Positions 15,878 to 24,237 of a stretch of DNA of 64,000 bases are shown here, piece by piece. The DNA is taken from NCBI GenBank assembly GCA_045810625.1, contig JBJMVQ010000041.1:1-64000 (forward strand), in the 5' to 3' direction. Position numbers and translations under genes: made by a program. The DNA comes from JACQFZ01 sp045810625. Its GTDB lineage: Bacteria > Pseudomonadota > Gammaproteobacteria > Acidiferrobacterales > Sulfurifustaceae. The notes beneath the pieces are model-generated. The model saw only the letters and a list, made by a program, of their open reading frames with translations. It was not told where the DNA came from and did no database searches. Numbering within the stretch: the first letter of the stretch is position 1; each line of letters opens with the position of its first letter.

Positions 15878-18220
15878 CTACTCGCTTTTGACGCGATCCG
15901 GATCGGCGCCGCGTTCGCGGCGCGTCTCCACTTGCACCAGCTCGACGGAAGACCCGGAAGGTTCCGGCGCTATCGCGGGAGCAGGCGCCGGACGTTCCGC
16001 GTTCGGCGACGGCTCGGGAGTCCGTACCGCCTCGGGGGCGGCATGCACTTCCTCGCGATCATGCACTTCCTCGCGATACGGCTCGTGCCGCGGCTCGTGT
16101 CCATTGCCGTTGCTCGGCGCCGGCGCGGTGCGAGCCGGTGCGTTCCCCATTTCACGTTCGCGCAGCGGCGGTTGCGCGTTTCCTGCTTCGCGTTCATGCC
16201 GTGGTGCGTGGGCGCCGTTCTCCGACCGCGGTTGTCCCGACTCGTGTCCAGGCGCGTTGCCGCGCCCGCGACGCCCGCGCCGTCCGCGGCGCCGGCTCCC
16301 ATTTTGGCGTTCGCGCTGGGCGGCGGCCTCGGAAGGATTCGCGCTTTTTTGCTGTACCGGACGCGAAGGATTGCGCGCGGGTTCACCTTGGCCGCCAGCG
16401 GATCGCTCGGTCGGGCGCTCCCCCGGCCGCTGTCCGCGCGGCGCTTGGCGTGGACGCTGATCGCGCTCGCGCTCGCGTTGTGCATACGGGCGCGGAGCAG
16501 GCGCGGCTGCTTTTTCGACATGGCTGGCAACCGGTTTCGGTTCCGATTTAGCCGGCCAGAACTTCGAGAGAAACCGCTTGAAGAAATCGGCCGGCTTCGC
16601 GGACGGCGGTGGAGCCATCGAGTGCGTCAGCGGACCGATGACCGGCGTCTCCGCCGCCGGCGTCGCGCGCGCGGGCGCTTCTTCCTCTTCCTCTTCGACG
16701 ATCTCGATCTCGTAGCTCGGCATGTCGGCCTCGGCCTCGTACTCCTCGATGCGCAGCCGCCGAATGTGATAGTGCGGCGTTTCGAGCGACTCGTCCGGCA
16801 AGATCATGATCGGCGTGCCGATGCGCGATTCGATGCCGTTGATCTCCACGCGCTTTTCGTTCAGCAGGAACGTTGCGGTCTCGATCGGCAGGTGCACGTG
16901 CACCGCGGCCGTGTTTTCCTTCATCGCCTCTTCCTGAACCATGCGCAGCACGGAAAGGGCGGAGGATTGAACCGAACGAATGTGGCCGGTGCCGCTGCAA
17001 CGCGGGCACACGAGGCTCGAGGATTCTCCAAGCGACGGACGCAGCCGCTGGCGCGACATTTCGAGCAGCCCGAAACGCGAAATGCGCCCGACCTGCACGC
17101 GGGCGCGGTCGTATTTGAGGGCTTCGATCAGGCGGTTCTCGACTTGACGCTGATGGTGCATCGGCGTCATGTCGATGAAGTCGATCACGATCAAGCCGCC
17201 GAGGTCGCGCAGACGGAGCTGGCGCGCGATTTCATCTGCAGCTTCAAGGTTGGTATTGAGCGCCGTTTCTTCGATATCCGCGCCTTTGGTCGCGCGCGCG
17301 GAGTTGATGTCGATCGTGACCAGCGCTTCGGTTTTGTCGAACACGATGGAGCCGCCCGATTCGAGGCGCACTTCGCGCGAGAAGGCGGTTTCGATCTGGT
17401 GCTCGATCTGGAAACGCGAGAAGAGCGGGATGTCGTCCTTGTAGAGCTTGAGGCGATCGAGCCATTGCGGCGCGACCTGCTGCATGAATTTCTTCATGCG
17501 CTCGTAGATCTCGGGGTTATCGACGAGAACTTCGCCGATGTCCTGGCGCAGGTAATCGCGCGTCGCCCGCACGACGAGATTGCTCTCCTGATAAATCAGG
17601 AACGCCGCCGCCCGTTCCGTGGCCGCCTTGGTGATCGCGTCCCACAAGTGAATGAGGTAATCGAGGTCCCATTGCAGCTCTTCGGCCGTCCGCCCAATAC
17701 CTGCAGTGCGGGCGATCAGAGAGTAATCGTCCGGGATTTTTAACTGTGCCATCGCTTCGCGCAGCTCGGCGCGCTCTTCGCCCTCGATGCGGCGCGAGAT
17801 CCCACCGCCCTTGGGGTTATTCGGCATCAGTACCAGATAGCGGCCGGCCAGGCTGATGAACGTCGTTAGTGCCGCGCCCTTGGTGCCGCGCTCTTCTTTG
17901 TCGACCTGTACAATCAGTTCTTGGCCTTCCTTGATGACGTCCTTGATCCGCACCTGCCCGAGCGGCGTCTTTTCGTCGTATCCGCTGAAATAGGTCCGAG
18001 AAATTTCTTTTAGCGGAAGGAAGCCTTGCCGTTCGGTCCCGTAGTCGACGAAAGCTGCTTCGAGACTCGGCTCGACGCGAGTGACGCGCCCTTTATAAAT
18101 GTTGCCTTTCTTGAGCTGGTAACTGGAGGATTCGATGTCGAGGTCGAGGAGTTTTTGGCCGTCAACGATCGCTAACCGCAACTCCTCCGGGTGAGTTGCA
18201 TTAAAGAGTATTCTTTTCAT
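15878..18220 (-). CDS. rne: Ribonuclease E
   Basis: 780 residues. The N-terminal half begins MKRILFNATHPEELRLAIVD and has the S1 domain (NIYKGRVTRVEPSLEAAFVD), the catalytic DNase I-like region with DFIDM, and the Zn-link CPRCSGTGH that holds the tetramer. From about residue 510 onward the protein is a disordered scaffold: a Glu-rich stretch, then many Arg/Pro/Gly blocks (RRRGRRGRRGRG) likely to bind RNA and degradosome partners. It is shorter than E. coli RNase E (1061). It initiates mRNA decay and processes rRNA and tRNA at the membrane. Confidence 0.95.
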   Translation of the reverse strand: MKRILFNATHPEELRLAIVDGQKLLDLDIESSSYQLKKGNIYKGRVTRVEPSLEAAFVDYGTERQGFLPLKEISRTYFSGYDEKTPLGQVRIKDVIKEGQELIVQVDKEERGTKGAALTTFISLAGRYLVLMPNNPKGGGISRRIEGEERAELREAMAQLKIPDDYSLIARTAGIGRTAEELQWDLDYLIHLWDAITKAATERAAAFLIYQESNLVVRATRDYLRQDIGEVLVDNPEIYERMKKFMQQVAPQWLDRLKLYKDDIPLFSRFQIEHQIETAFSREVRLESGGSIVFDKTEALVTIDINSARATKGADIEETALNTNLEAADEIARQLRLRDLGGLIVIDFIDMTPMHHQRQVENRLIEALKYDRARVQVGRISRFGLLEMSRQRLRPSLGESSSLVCPRCSGTGHIRSVQSSALSVLRMVQEEAMKENTAAVHVHLPIETATFLLNEKRVEINGIESRIGTPIMILPDESLETPHYHIRRLRIEEYEAEADMPSYEIEIVEEEEEEAPARATPAAETPVIGPLTHSMAPPPSAKPADFFKRFLSKFWPAKSEPKPVASHVEKAAAPAPRPYAQRERERDQRPRQAPRGQRPGERPTERSAGGQGEPARNPSRPVQQKSANPSEAAAQRERQNGSRRRGRRGRRGRGNAPGHESGQPRSENGAHAPRHEREAGNAQPPLREREMGNAPARTAPAPSNGNGHEPRHEPYREEVHDREEVHAAPEAVRTPEPSPNAERPAPAPAIAPEPSGSSVELVQVETRRERGADPDRVKSE

Positions 18221-18568
18221 TGTAAAATCCCCGACGCCTCGGGGCCTGGCACAGCCAGGTTGCGCGGATGCAGTGTAGACACCACGCGGGAAAGCAGCTC
18301 AACGTCGTCTCGTAGACGGGCGCTTAACCCTGCCGGTGCGACTAAAACCCGTTAGCGTCTGATCGCTATGCATCCCTACTAGTAAAGGGGGTGAGGGACG
18401 CTAAACCCTTTTTACCCGGCACGCTTCGCTCGAGGCAGAGCGTTTCGTTCGCAGCGCCTGGCTAGGCTTGCCGGACGGCACCGGACGCAAGTCCGGCACG
18501 GCGTAGATTTCTCTCGGCTGTCTGGCGCGGCTTTCGGCCGGCACAGCACGCCGTATCAAATATACAAC
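18221..18568 (-). promoter_or_regulatory. Long rne 5' leader, likely autoregulatory
   Basis: From the candidate promoter to the rne start is about 348 nt, close to the 361-nt autoregulatory leader of E. coli rne. On the transcript strand it contains strong short hairpins, including CCTGGC-TGT-GCCAGG just upstream of the coding region and CCGGAC-TTG-CGTCCGG in its first half, with an A/T-richer part between. In E. coli such hairpins recruit RNase E to its own mRNA. The length and structure match; sequence homology was not tested. Confidence 0.55.
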
Positions 18569-18574
18569 GCTGGC

Positions 18575-18603
18575 ACTATATCAACGATGCCATCCAGCGG
18601 CAA
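18575..18603 (-). promoter_or_regulatory. Candidate rne promoter
   Basis: On the minus strand TTGCCG (18603-18598), a 17-bp spacer and TATAGT (18580-18575). The predicted transcript would start near 18568. It lies just before the divergent rluC start codon. Confidence 0.5.
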
Positions 18604-18622
18604 TTAGCAGCGAAGGCGTGTA

Positions 18623-19576
18623 ATGACGAAAACCTCAAACAAGGAAGCCGTGCGCTACGTCGAGGTGGACGAGTCGCGCGAGGGCCAGCGGCTGGACAAT
18701 TTTCTGGTCGGTCAGCTGAAGGGGATACCGAAGAGCCATATCTATCGGGTCCTAAGGCGCGGCGAAGTGCGGGTCAACAGCGGGCGCGCGACACCGGATT
18801 ATCGGCTTCATGCCGGGGATCGGGTTCGGATCCCGCCGCTACGGCAGAGCGAGCGGCAGACGACGGTGGACCCGAACCGGTACCGGTGGCTGCGCGAACG
18901 CTTCCTTTACGAGGACGACGATTTGCTCGTGCTCGATAAACCGGCCGGACTTCCAGTCCATGGGGGTAGCGGGGTCGCGGTTGGAGTCATCGAGGCGCTT
19001 CGAGCCGTGTGCGAAGATGCCCGCGATCTCGATCTGGTTCATCGGCTGGATCGCGGGACTTCCGGGTGCCTACTCGTTGCGAAACGCCGGGCCGCGCTGC
19101 TCGTGCTTCATAAGATGCTGCGAGACGGAAAAATCGAGAAGCGTTATCTGGCCTTGGTGCGCGGGCGCTGGCGCGGCGGCGCCCGTCATATCAGCGCGCC
19201 GCTCGAGCAAGAGCGCACGCGCAGCGGCGAGCGCCACGTCGACGTCGGTCCCGAGGGGCGGGCCGCGGAGAGCCGATTCGAGCCGAAGGGTTTCTACGGA
19301 CCAACGACGCTCGTGGAAGTGCGCCTCTATACGGGACGGATGCATCAGGCGCGTGTCCACGCGTTGCATGCAGGCCATCCGATTGCGGGCGATGATAAAT
19401 ATGGCGATCGCGAATTCAATCGTGAGTTGCGCCCGGTGGGATTGCGCCGCTTGTTTCTGCATGCCGCAAGCCTTCGCTTCGCGCACCCGGTCACCGGCGC
19501 TAAAATCGAGGTTAAATCGACATTGCCTGCCGAACTGGCGGCGGTTCTGGAGCGGCTGCGTGAACCGGGCGTATGA
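18623..19576 (+). CDS. rluC: Ribosomal large subunit pseudouridine synthase, RluC family
   Basis: 317 residues. An N-terminal S4 domain (QRLDNFLVGQLKGIPKSHIY and RVNSG) precedes the pseudouridine synthase domain with the catalytic Asp in HRLDRGTSGCLLVAK and the later block RMHQARVHALHAGHPIAGDD. RluC modifies uridines 955, 2504 and 2580 of 23S rRNA in E. coli; divergent placement from rne is the same as there. Its 3' end overlaps the HAD gene by 17 bp. Confidence 0.92.
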   Translation: MTKTSNKEAVRYVEVDESREGQRLDNFLVGQLKGIPKSHIYRVLRRGEVRVNSGRATPDYRLHAGDRVRIPPLRQSERQTTVDPNRYRWLRERFLYEDDDLLVLDKPAGLPVHGGSGVAVGVIEALRAVCEDARDLDLVHRLDRGTSGCLLVAKRRAALLVLHKMLRDGKIEKRYLALVRGRWRGGARHISAPLEQERTRSGERHVDVGPEGRAAESRFEPKGFYGPTTLVEVRLYTGRMHQARVHALHAGHPIAGDDKYGDREFNRELRPVGLRRLFLHAASLRFAHPVTGAKIEVKSTLPAELAAVLERLREPGV

Positions 19577-20222
19577 GCTGATCGTTTTCGACTGGGACGG
19601 GACGCTGATGGATTCGGCGGCGAAGATCGTGCGCTGTTTTCAGTGCGCGGCGGCTGACGCCGGTCTTCCGCCGCCCCCGGACCACGCGATACGCAACATT
19701 ATCGGTCTCGGTTTGAAAGAAGCGCTCGATCTGGTGCTGCCCGGAACCGATGATACGGTACGAGAGCAGGTTGTCGCGTGCTATCGGCGTCACTTTATTC
19801 ATCTCGATAACACGGAAACCCCGTTATTTCCCGGCGTGCGCGAGGGGCTCGATAAGCTCGCGGCCGCGGGGTATCGGCTTGCGATTGCGACCGGCAAGGC
19901 GCGGCGCGGCCTCGACCGTGTGCTACGCGACACGGCCATTTCGCACTATTTCTGCGCGACGCGCTGCGCCGACGAGGCCCGTTCGAAGCCGCACCCGCAA
20001 ATGCTGCACGATCTTCTCGACTGCACGGGTGTCCCCGCCGAACGTGCGGTCATGATTGGCGACACAACCTACGACTTGCAGATGGCGGCCGCGGCGGCCG
20101 TCGGCGGCGTCGCGGTCACGTACGGCGCGCACGAGCGCGAGCGCCTGCTCGCGCACAAGCCGCTTGGTTGCTTCGATTCGTTTGGAGGTTTATGCGATTG
20201 GCTGCAACCGGCGAGCAGTTGA
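19560..20222 (+). CDS. HAD-IA family hydrolase, phosphoglycolate phosphatase-like
   Basis: 220 residues from GTG 19560, which gives VNRAYELIVFDWDGTLMDS with the nucleophile and acid/base Asp pair of HAD motif I. Motif II Thr is in ATGKARRG, motif III Lys in RSKPHPQML, and motif IV is IGDTTYDLQMA. The helical cap is of type C1, as in Gph and PGMB-like enzymes. The substrate is not determinable. The gene overlaps rluC and the Rieske gene at both ends, so all are likely co-translated. Confidence 0.85.
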   Translation: MNRAYELIVFDWDGTLMDSAAKIVRCFQCAAADAGLPPPPDHAIRNIIGLGLKEALDLVLPGTDDTVREQVVACYRRHFIHLDNTETPLFPGVREGLDKLAAAGYRLAIATGKARRGLDRVLRDTAISHYFCATRCADEARSKPHPQMLHDLLDCTGVPAERAVMIGDTTYDLQMAAAAAVGGVAVTYGAHERERLLAHKPLGCFDSFGGLCDWLQPASS

Positions 20223-20548
20223 TCTGTCCGAGCGAGGCGCTGCGCGACGGCGGAGACGGCGTGCGTTTCACCATCAAGCGCGACGGCGCCGACGTTTCGG
20301 CGTTCGTCGTGCGCTATGCCGGGGTCGTGCACGGTTACGTGAATCGCTGCTCGCATCGCAGCGTCGAGCTCGATTGGGACCATGGCCGCTTCTTCGATCA
20401 CGAGAGCCGCTACCTGATTTGCGCGACGCACGGTGCGCTGTATGCGCCCGACACAGGGCGTTGCGTCGGCGCTCCGTGTAACGGGGGACTGGTCAAGCTA
20501 CCGGTAATCGAGAAGAATAACGCGGTCTATTTCATCGACACGGTTTGA
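20192..20548 (+). CDS. Small Rieske [2Fe-2S] protein
   Basis: 118 residues from ATG 20192, preceded by GGAGG at 20184. The cluster ligands are Cys-Ser-His in NRCSHRSVELDW and Cys-Ala-Thr-His in LICATHGALY, with the usual spacing of about 20. The rest is a small beta-rich domain with PCNGGLVKLPV. It is a stand-alone Rieske ferredoxin, cytoplasmic by lack of a signal. This rluC-HAD-Rieske-sppA order recurs in related bacteria; the electron partner is unknown. Confidence 0.85.
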   Translation: MRLAATGEQLICPSEALRDGGDGVRFTIKRDGADVSAFVVRYAGVVHGYVNRCSHRSVELDWDHGRFFDHESRYLICATHGALYAPDTGRCVGAPCNGGLVKLPVIEKNNAVYFIDTV

Positions 20549-20556
20549 ATCGCGTA

Positions 20557-21534
20557 ATGGATAACGGTAACCCGCCGACATCCCCAAACGACCCGGTGCG
20601 CAAGGCAGGATGGGAACACGAGCTGCTCGAGCGCTTCGCATTTGCGGCGCTGGCGGAGCAGCGGCGCGCTCGGCGCTGGGGCATCTTCTTCAAGCTTTTC
20701 TTCGCGATCTATTTTCTGTTTCTGCTGCTCGTGTTATCGGGTGAGAGCCTGACGGGCCGCGGTCTCGCATCGCGCTACACCGCGCTGGTCGATCTGGACG
20801 GCGCGATCTCCTCCGACAGCCTCGCCAGTGCAGAGAACGTCATGGCCGGATTGCGCGGCGCGTTCGAAGACAAAGCCACCGTCGGTGTGATCGTGCGCGC
20901 CAATAGCCCGGGCGGAAGTCCGGTGCAGGCGGCATACATCTATGACGAGATCAAGCGTCTGCGCGCGAAGTATCCCAAGATTCCGCTTTACGCGGTGGTG
21001 ACCGATATCTGTGCGTCCGGTTGTTACTACGCGCTCGCGGCTGCCGACAAGATTTACGCGGACCGCGCGAGCGTGGTCGGCTCGATCGGCGTGTTGATGA
21101 ACGGCTTCGGATTCGTCGATGGTATGCGCAAGCTCGGCGTCGAGCGGCGATTGCTCACGGCCGGCGAGCACAAAGGTTTTCTCGACCCGTTCTCGCCGAT
21201 CACCGCGTTCGATCGCAAGCACGCGCAAGAGTTACTGGATCGCGTGCACCAGCAGTTCATCGAGCGGGTGCGTCAGGGGCGGGGCAAACGGCTCAAGGAA
21301 AGCAACGACATGTTTTCGGGTCTGTACTGGACCGGCGAGGAGGCGTTGAAGCTCGGTCTGGTGGATGAGCTTGGAAGTATTGCGTATGTGGCGCGCGAAG
21401 TTGTCGGCGCGGAAGATATCGTGGACTTCACTCAACACGAGGGCGTCTTCGACCGGTTCGCTCGCCGTATCGGCACGACGATGGCGAGCACGCTCGCCTC
21501 GGAAATCGTCGGCCGGACGCCGGTGCTGCGCTGA
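20557..21534 (+). CDS. sppA: Signal peptide peptidase SppA-type S49 protease
   Basis: About 325 residues from ATG 20557 (a TTG at 20545 would add four). One membrane helix at about residues 45-65 anchors it with the catalytic domain in the periplasm. Motifs: RANSPGGSPVQAAYIYDEI, the nucleophile Ser in DICASGCYYALAAADKIYAD, VGSIGVLMNGFG, and the catalytic Lys in GEHKGFLDPF. It is the short, single-domain form. It degrades leftover signal peptides in the membrane. Confidence 0.9.
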   Translation: MDNGNPPTSPNDPVRKAGWEHELLERFAFAALAEQRRARRWGIFFKLFFAIYFLFLLLVLSGESLTGRGLASRYTALVDLDGAISSDSLASAENVMAGLRGAFEDKATVGVIVRANSPGGSPVQAAYIYDEIKRLRAKYPKIPLYAVVTDICASGCYYALAAADKIYADRASVVGSIGVLMNGFGFVDGMRKLGVERRLLTAGEHKGFLDPFSPITAFDRKHAQELLDRVHQQFIERVRQGRGKRLKESNDMFSGLYWTGEEALKLGLVDELGSIAYVAREVVGAEDIVDFTQHEGVFDRFARRIGTTMASTLASEIVGRTPVLR

Positions 21535-21650
21535 ATCATCGCCAAGGAGGCGAGGAAACAGCGGGGAAGGCGATTGCGAGATTGAGCCGCCGCGATTGCC
21601 GATGTTTCTTCTACGACAGCCTATTTGGGGAAGCTCTGAAAATATTTATT

Positions 21651-21722
21651 TTCACCGCAGAGGAGGCGGAGGACACAGAAGTTTTAGCTGTTGCTATGTT
21701 TCCTCTGTGTCCTCCGCGGTAA
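21651..21722. repeat. Short inverted-repeat element of CGCRNAGGA type, sppA/maf spacer
   Basis: A forward copy (21651-21680) and a reverse copy (about 21699-21722) of the same repeat found at 3848-4138 lie only 18 bp apart, so the transcript would fold into a tight hairpin with about 22 paired bases. It is in the spacer between convergent sppA and maf and is the shortest member in the window. Confidence 0.8.
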
Positions 21723-21750
21723 GCAATCATTAAAATTAAATCACCTCTCC

Positions 21751-22332
21751 TTAGATCACTTTCACTCCTTCGTTTTCCAGCATCCGGATGAGCCGGATGA
21801 GCGGCAGCCCGATTAGCGCGTTCGGATCGTCGCCCTCGAATCGTTCGAGCAGCGCGATACCGAGACCTTCGGATTTGACGCTCCCGGCGCAGTTGTAGGG
21901 CTGCTCTTTGCGAAGGTAATTCTCGATCTGCTCGTCCGAAAGCGCACGAAATTGAATGCCGAACGGCACGACTTCGCTCTGTACACGGCCGGTCGCGCTG
22001 TTGAGCAACGCCAGGCCGGTGTAGAGGATCACTTTGCGGCCGGACGCAGCGCGCAACTGTTTGACCGCGTCCGCGTGATCGCGCGGCTTGCCGACGATCG
22101 AGCCGTCGTACACCGCGACCTGGTCGGAGCCGATGATGAGCGCATTCGGGAAGCGCACGGCGACGGCCCGAGCCTTCGCGACCGCGAGACGCTCGACCAG
22201 CGCGACCGGCGATTCTCCGGTTTGCGGCGTTTCGTCGACCGCTGGGGCGGCCGCTTCGAACGGCAGACGAAGCCGGGTCAGGAGCTCGCGTCGAAACGGC
22301 GAGGAAGAGGCGAGGATCAACGAAGCCGACAT
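21751..22332 (-). CDS. maf: Maf family nucleotide pyrophosphatase
   Basis: 193 residues. The start is MSASLILASSSPFRRELL, followed by VDETPQTGESP and IGSDQVAVYDG, the active-site blocks of Maf/YceF. The end NALIGLPLIRLIRMLENEG is also family-typical. Position next to yceD-rpmF and the S/F pattern at the N-terminus fit the YceF branch (m7GTP pyrophosphatase, a house-cleaning enzyme). It is transcribed divergently from the yceD operon. Confidence 0.92.
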   Translation of the reverse strand: MSASLILASSSPFRRELLTRLRLPFEAAAPAVDETPQTGESPVALVERLAVAKARAVAVRFPNALIIGSDQVAVYDGSIVGKPRDHADAVKQLRAASGRKVILYTGLALLNSATGRVQSEVVPFGIQFRALSDEQIENYLRKEQPYNCAGSVKSEGLGIALLERFEGDDPNALIGLPLIRLIRMLENEGVKVI

Positions 22333-22412
22333 ACGGGAGTCCTTACAAACGGGGCGCCATCTTGCCCGCTGAGGCCGGAGAAATCAAAGCGCGCGGCGCG
22401 GAATCCTTTGTT

Positions 22413-22441
22413 TTGACACATTTTACGCGCGACTATATGAT
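22413..22441 (+). promoter_or_regulatory. Consensus sigma70 promoter of the yceD-rpmF-plsX-fab operon
   Basis: TTGACA at 22413-22418, a 17-bp spacer and TATGAT at 22436-22441. The -35 is a perfect match and the -10 differs at one position. The expected start of transcription (about 22448) is within a few bases of the yceD ATG at 22451, and there is no Shine-Dalgarno in between. Confidence 0.75.
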
Positions 22442-22450
22442 GCGCGCCTG

Positions 22451-22966
22451 ATGTGGGGCGGCTGGTCTACTATTATCGATCCGATCCGGCTTGCCGACAC
22501 CGAAGCGCGCCTGAACGGCGAGCTTCCACTCGCAGGGCTGCGGCGGCTGGTCGAGATGTGTTTGGACGAGCAGGGCGCCGTTACCGTGGACCTGCAGTTC
22601 GAGCACGATCCGAGCGGCGGTCTGCGTGTGATGCATGGCCGGATTACGGCGCGCGCCGGTTTGCTCTGTCAGCGGTGCATGGAGCGGGTTGACGTGGAGA
22701 TCACGAGCGAACCGCGCCTGGTACTGCTGAAGCCCGGTGAACGCGAGGATCTGCTCGAAGCGGGGGATGCCATTCTCATCGAGAAGCCGATTACGTTGGG
22801 GGCGCTCGTCGAGGATGAGCTGTTGCTCGAAGTTCCAATGGTGCCTATGCATCCTACCGATCGCTGTCCGGTCTCGATCGCGCCTGACGAAAAGCCTCGT
22901 TGGCGCGAGCCGCGAAAACCGAGTCCGTTTTCGGTGCTAGAAAAGTTGAAGCGGACGGACAAGTAG
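22451..22966 (+). CDS. YceD/DUF177 family protein
   Basis: 171 residues. The pattern is IDPIRLADTEARLNGEL near the N-terminus, a zinc-like CQRCMERVDVEI block, and VEDELLLEVPMVPMHP near residue 125, all typical of DUF177. In plants and bacteria this family is linked to 23S rRNA accumulation, and it is almost always followed by rpmF, as here. The start aligns with E. coli YceD, supporting ATG 22451 even though it sits only 10 bp after the -10 box. Confidence 0.88.
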   Translation: MWGGWSTIIDPIRLADTEARLNGELPLAGLRRLVEMCLDEQGAVTVDLQFEHDPSGGLRVMHGRITARAGLLCQRCMERVDVEITSEPRLVLLKPGEREDLLEAGDAILIEKPITLGALVEDELLLEVPMVPMHPTDRCPVSIAPDEKPRWREPRKPSPFSVLEKLKRTDK

Positions 22967-22998
22967 TCCGTCGGTCATTTAAATTCGAGGAGCTTTAA

Positions 22999-23187
22999 AT
23001 GGCAGTCCAGAAAAGCCGGGTACCCCCGTCACGCCGCGGCATGCGGCGGTCCCACGACAAGCTGTCGAAGCCGACGGTCGCAGTCGACAAGACCAGCGGT
23101 GAGTCTCATCGCCGTCATCATATTACTCGCGACGGTTATTATCGGGGCCGTAAGGTCCTTGAGAGCAACGAACATTCCGGCGAGTAA
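22999..23187 (+). CDS. rpmF: 50S ribosomal protein L32
   Basis: 62 residues starting MAVQKSRVPPSRRGMRRSHD, the standard L32 opening, and containing HHITRDGYYRGRKVL. GAGGAG at 22988-22993 serves as ribosome site. L32 in gammaproteobacteria often lacks the zinc cysteines, as here. It belongs to the yceD-rpmF-plsX operon. Confidence 0.96.
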   Translation: MAVQKSRVPPSRRGMRRSHDKLSKPTVAVDKTSGESHRRHHITRDGYYRGRKVLESNEHSGE

Positions 23188-23217
23188 ACCGCGCTGCGCA
23201 CGGTGGGGGATAGCGCC

Positions 23218-24237
23218 GTGATCACCATTGCACTCGATGCGATGGGCGGAGACCACGGCCCTCGCGTTGTCGTCGCCGCAGCGCTTGCGGCGTTGCGCAA
23301 ACAGCCCGATCTGAAACTCATCCTCGTCGGTCGTCGCGACCAAATTGCGGAAGAGCTCGCGCGTCGAAACGCGCGAGAAGACGCGCGTCTCGCGGTGCAT
23401 CATGCGCCCGAGGTCATCGAGATGGATGAAGCGCCGGCACAGGCGCTGCGTACGAAGAAATCTTCTTCGATGCGGCTTGCGCTCGATCTCGTCAAGCAGG
23501 GCGAAGCAAGAGCGGCGGTGTCGGCCGGGAACACCGGCGCACTCATGGCGACCGCGCGTTTCGTTCTGAAAACACTTCCCGGTATCGATCGTCCCGCGAT
23601 CGTGCAAACGCTTCCTGCATTGCGGGGGCACACCCACGTTCTCGATCTCGGCGCGAATGTCGACTGCACTCCGGAACAACTGGTGCAGTTCGCAGTCATG
23701 GGTTCTATCATGGTAACGGCGCTGGAAGGCACCCCGCGTCCGCGCGTCGCGCTCCTCAATGTCGGGCAAGAGGACATCAAAGGAAACGACACGGTCAAGA
23801 AAGCGGCCGAACTGCTGCGTGCGAGCCACGTGAACTACGTCGGCTATGCAGAGGGAAACGACATCTATACGGGCGATCTCGACGTCGTCGTCTGCGACGG
23901 CTTCGTCGGCAATATTGCATTGAAAGCGAGCGAAGGTTTGGCGCGGATGATCTGGTATTTCATGCGTCGTGAATTCACGCGCAGCTGGCTGACGCGTTTC
24001 GCCGGGCTGATTGCGCAGCCGGCATTACGCGCGCTCGGTCAGCGGCTCGACGCGCGGCGTTACAACGGCGCCACCTTCATCGGCCTCAACGGTACCGTCA
24101 TCAAGAGCCACGGAAGCGCGGACGCGCTCGCATTCGAGCACGCGATCATGGAAGCGGTCTCCGAGGTGCACAACCAAGTGCCCGAGCGGATCGGCGCGGA
24201 ACTGCTCAACATGCTCGGGACAGGCCAGGTGGCATGA
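23218..24237 (+). CDS. plsX: Phosphate acyltransferase PlsX
   Basis: 339 residues from GTG 23218 (MITIALDAMGGDHGP), which matches the family start; GTG 23203 would add five residues and lies over the GGGGGA ribosome site. Other blocks are SAGNTGALMATA, LDLGANVDC and NVGQEDIKGND. It makes acyl-phosphate from acyl-ACP for phospholipid synthesis. It overlaps fabH by ATGA. Confidence 0.94.
   Translation: MITIALDAMGGDHGPRVVVAAALAALRKQPDLKLILVGRRDQIAEELARRNAREDARLAVHHAPEVIEMDEAPAQALRTKKSSSMRLALDLVKQGEARAAVSAGNTGALMATARFVLKTLPGIDRPAIVQTLPALRGHTHVLDLGANVDCTPEQLVQFAVMGSIMVTALEGTPRPRVALLNVGQEDIKGNDTVKKAAELLRASHVNYVGYAEGNDIYTGDLDVVVCDGFVGNIALKASEGLARMIWYFMRREFTRSWLTRFAGLIAQPALRALGQRLDARRYNGATFIGLNGTVIKSHGSADALAFEHAIMEAVSEVHNQVPERIGAELLNMLGTGQVA

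Noticed and set aside
15863..17743. Long plus-strand open frame opposite rne
   Set aside because: It is the complement of a strongly supported RNase E; Arg/Phe-rich composition reflects GC-rich third positions.
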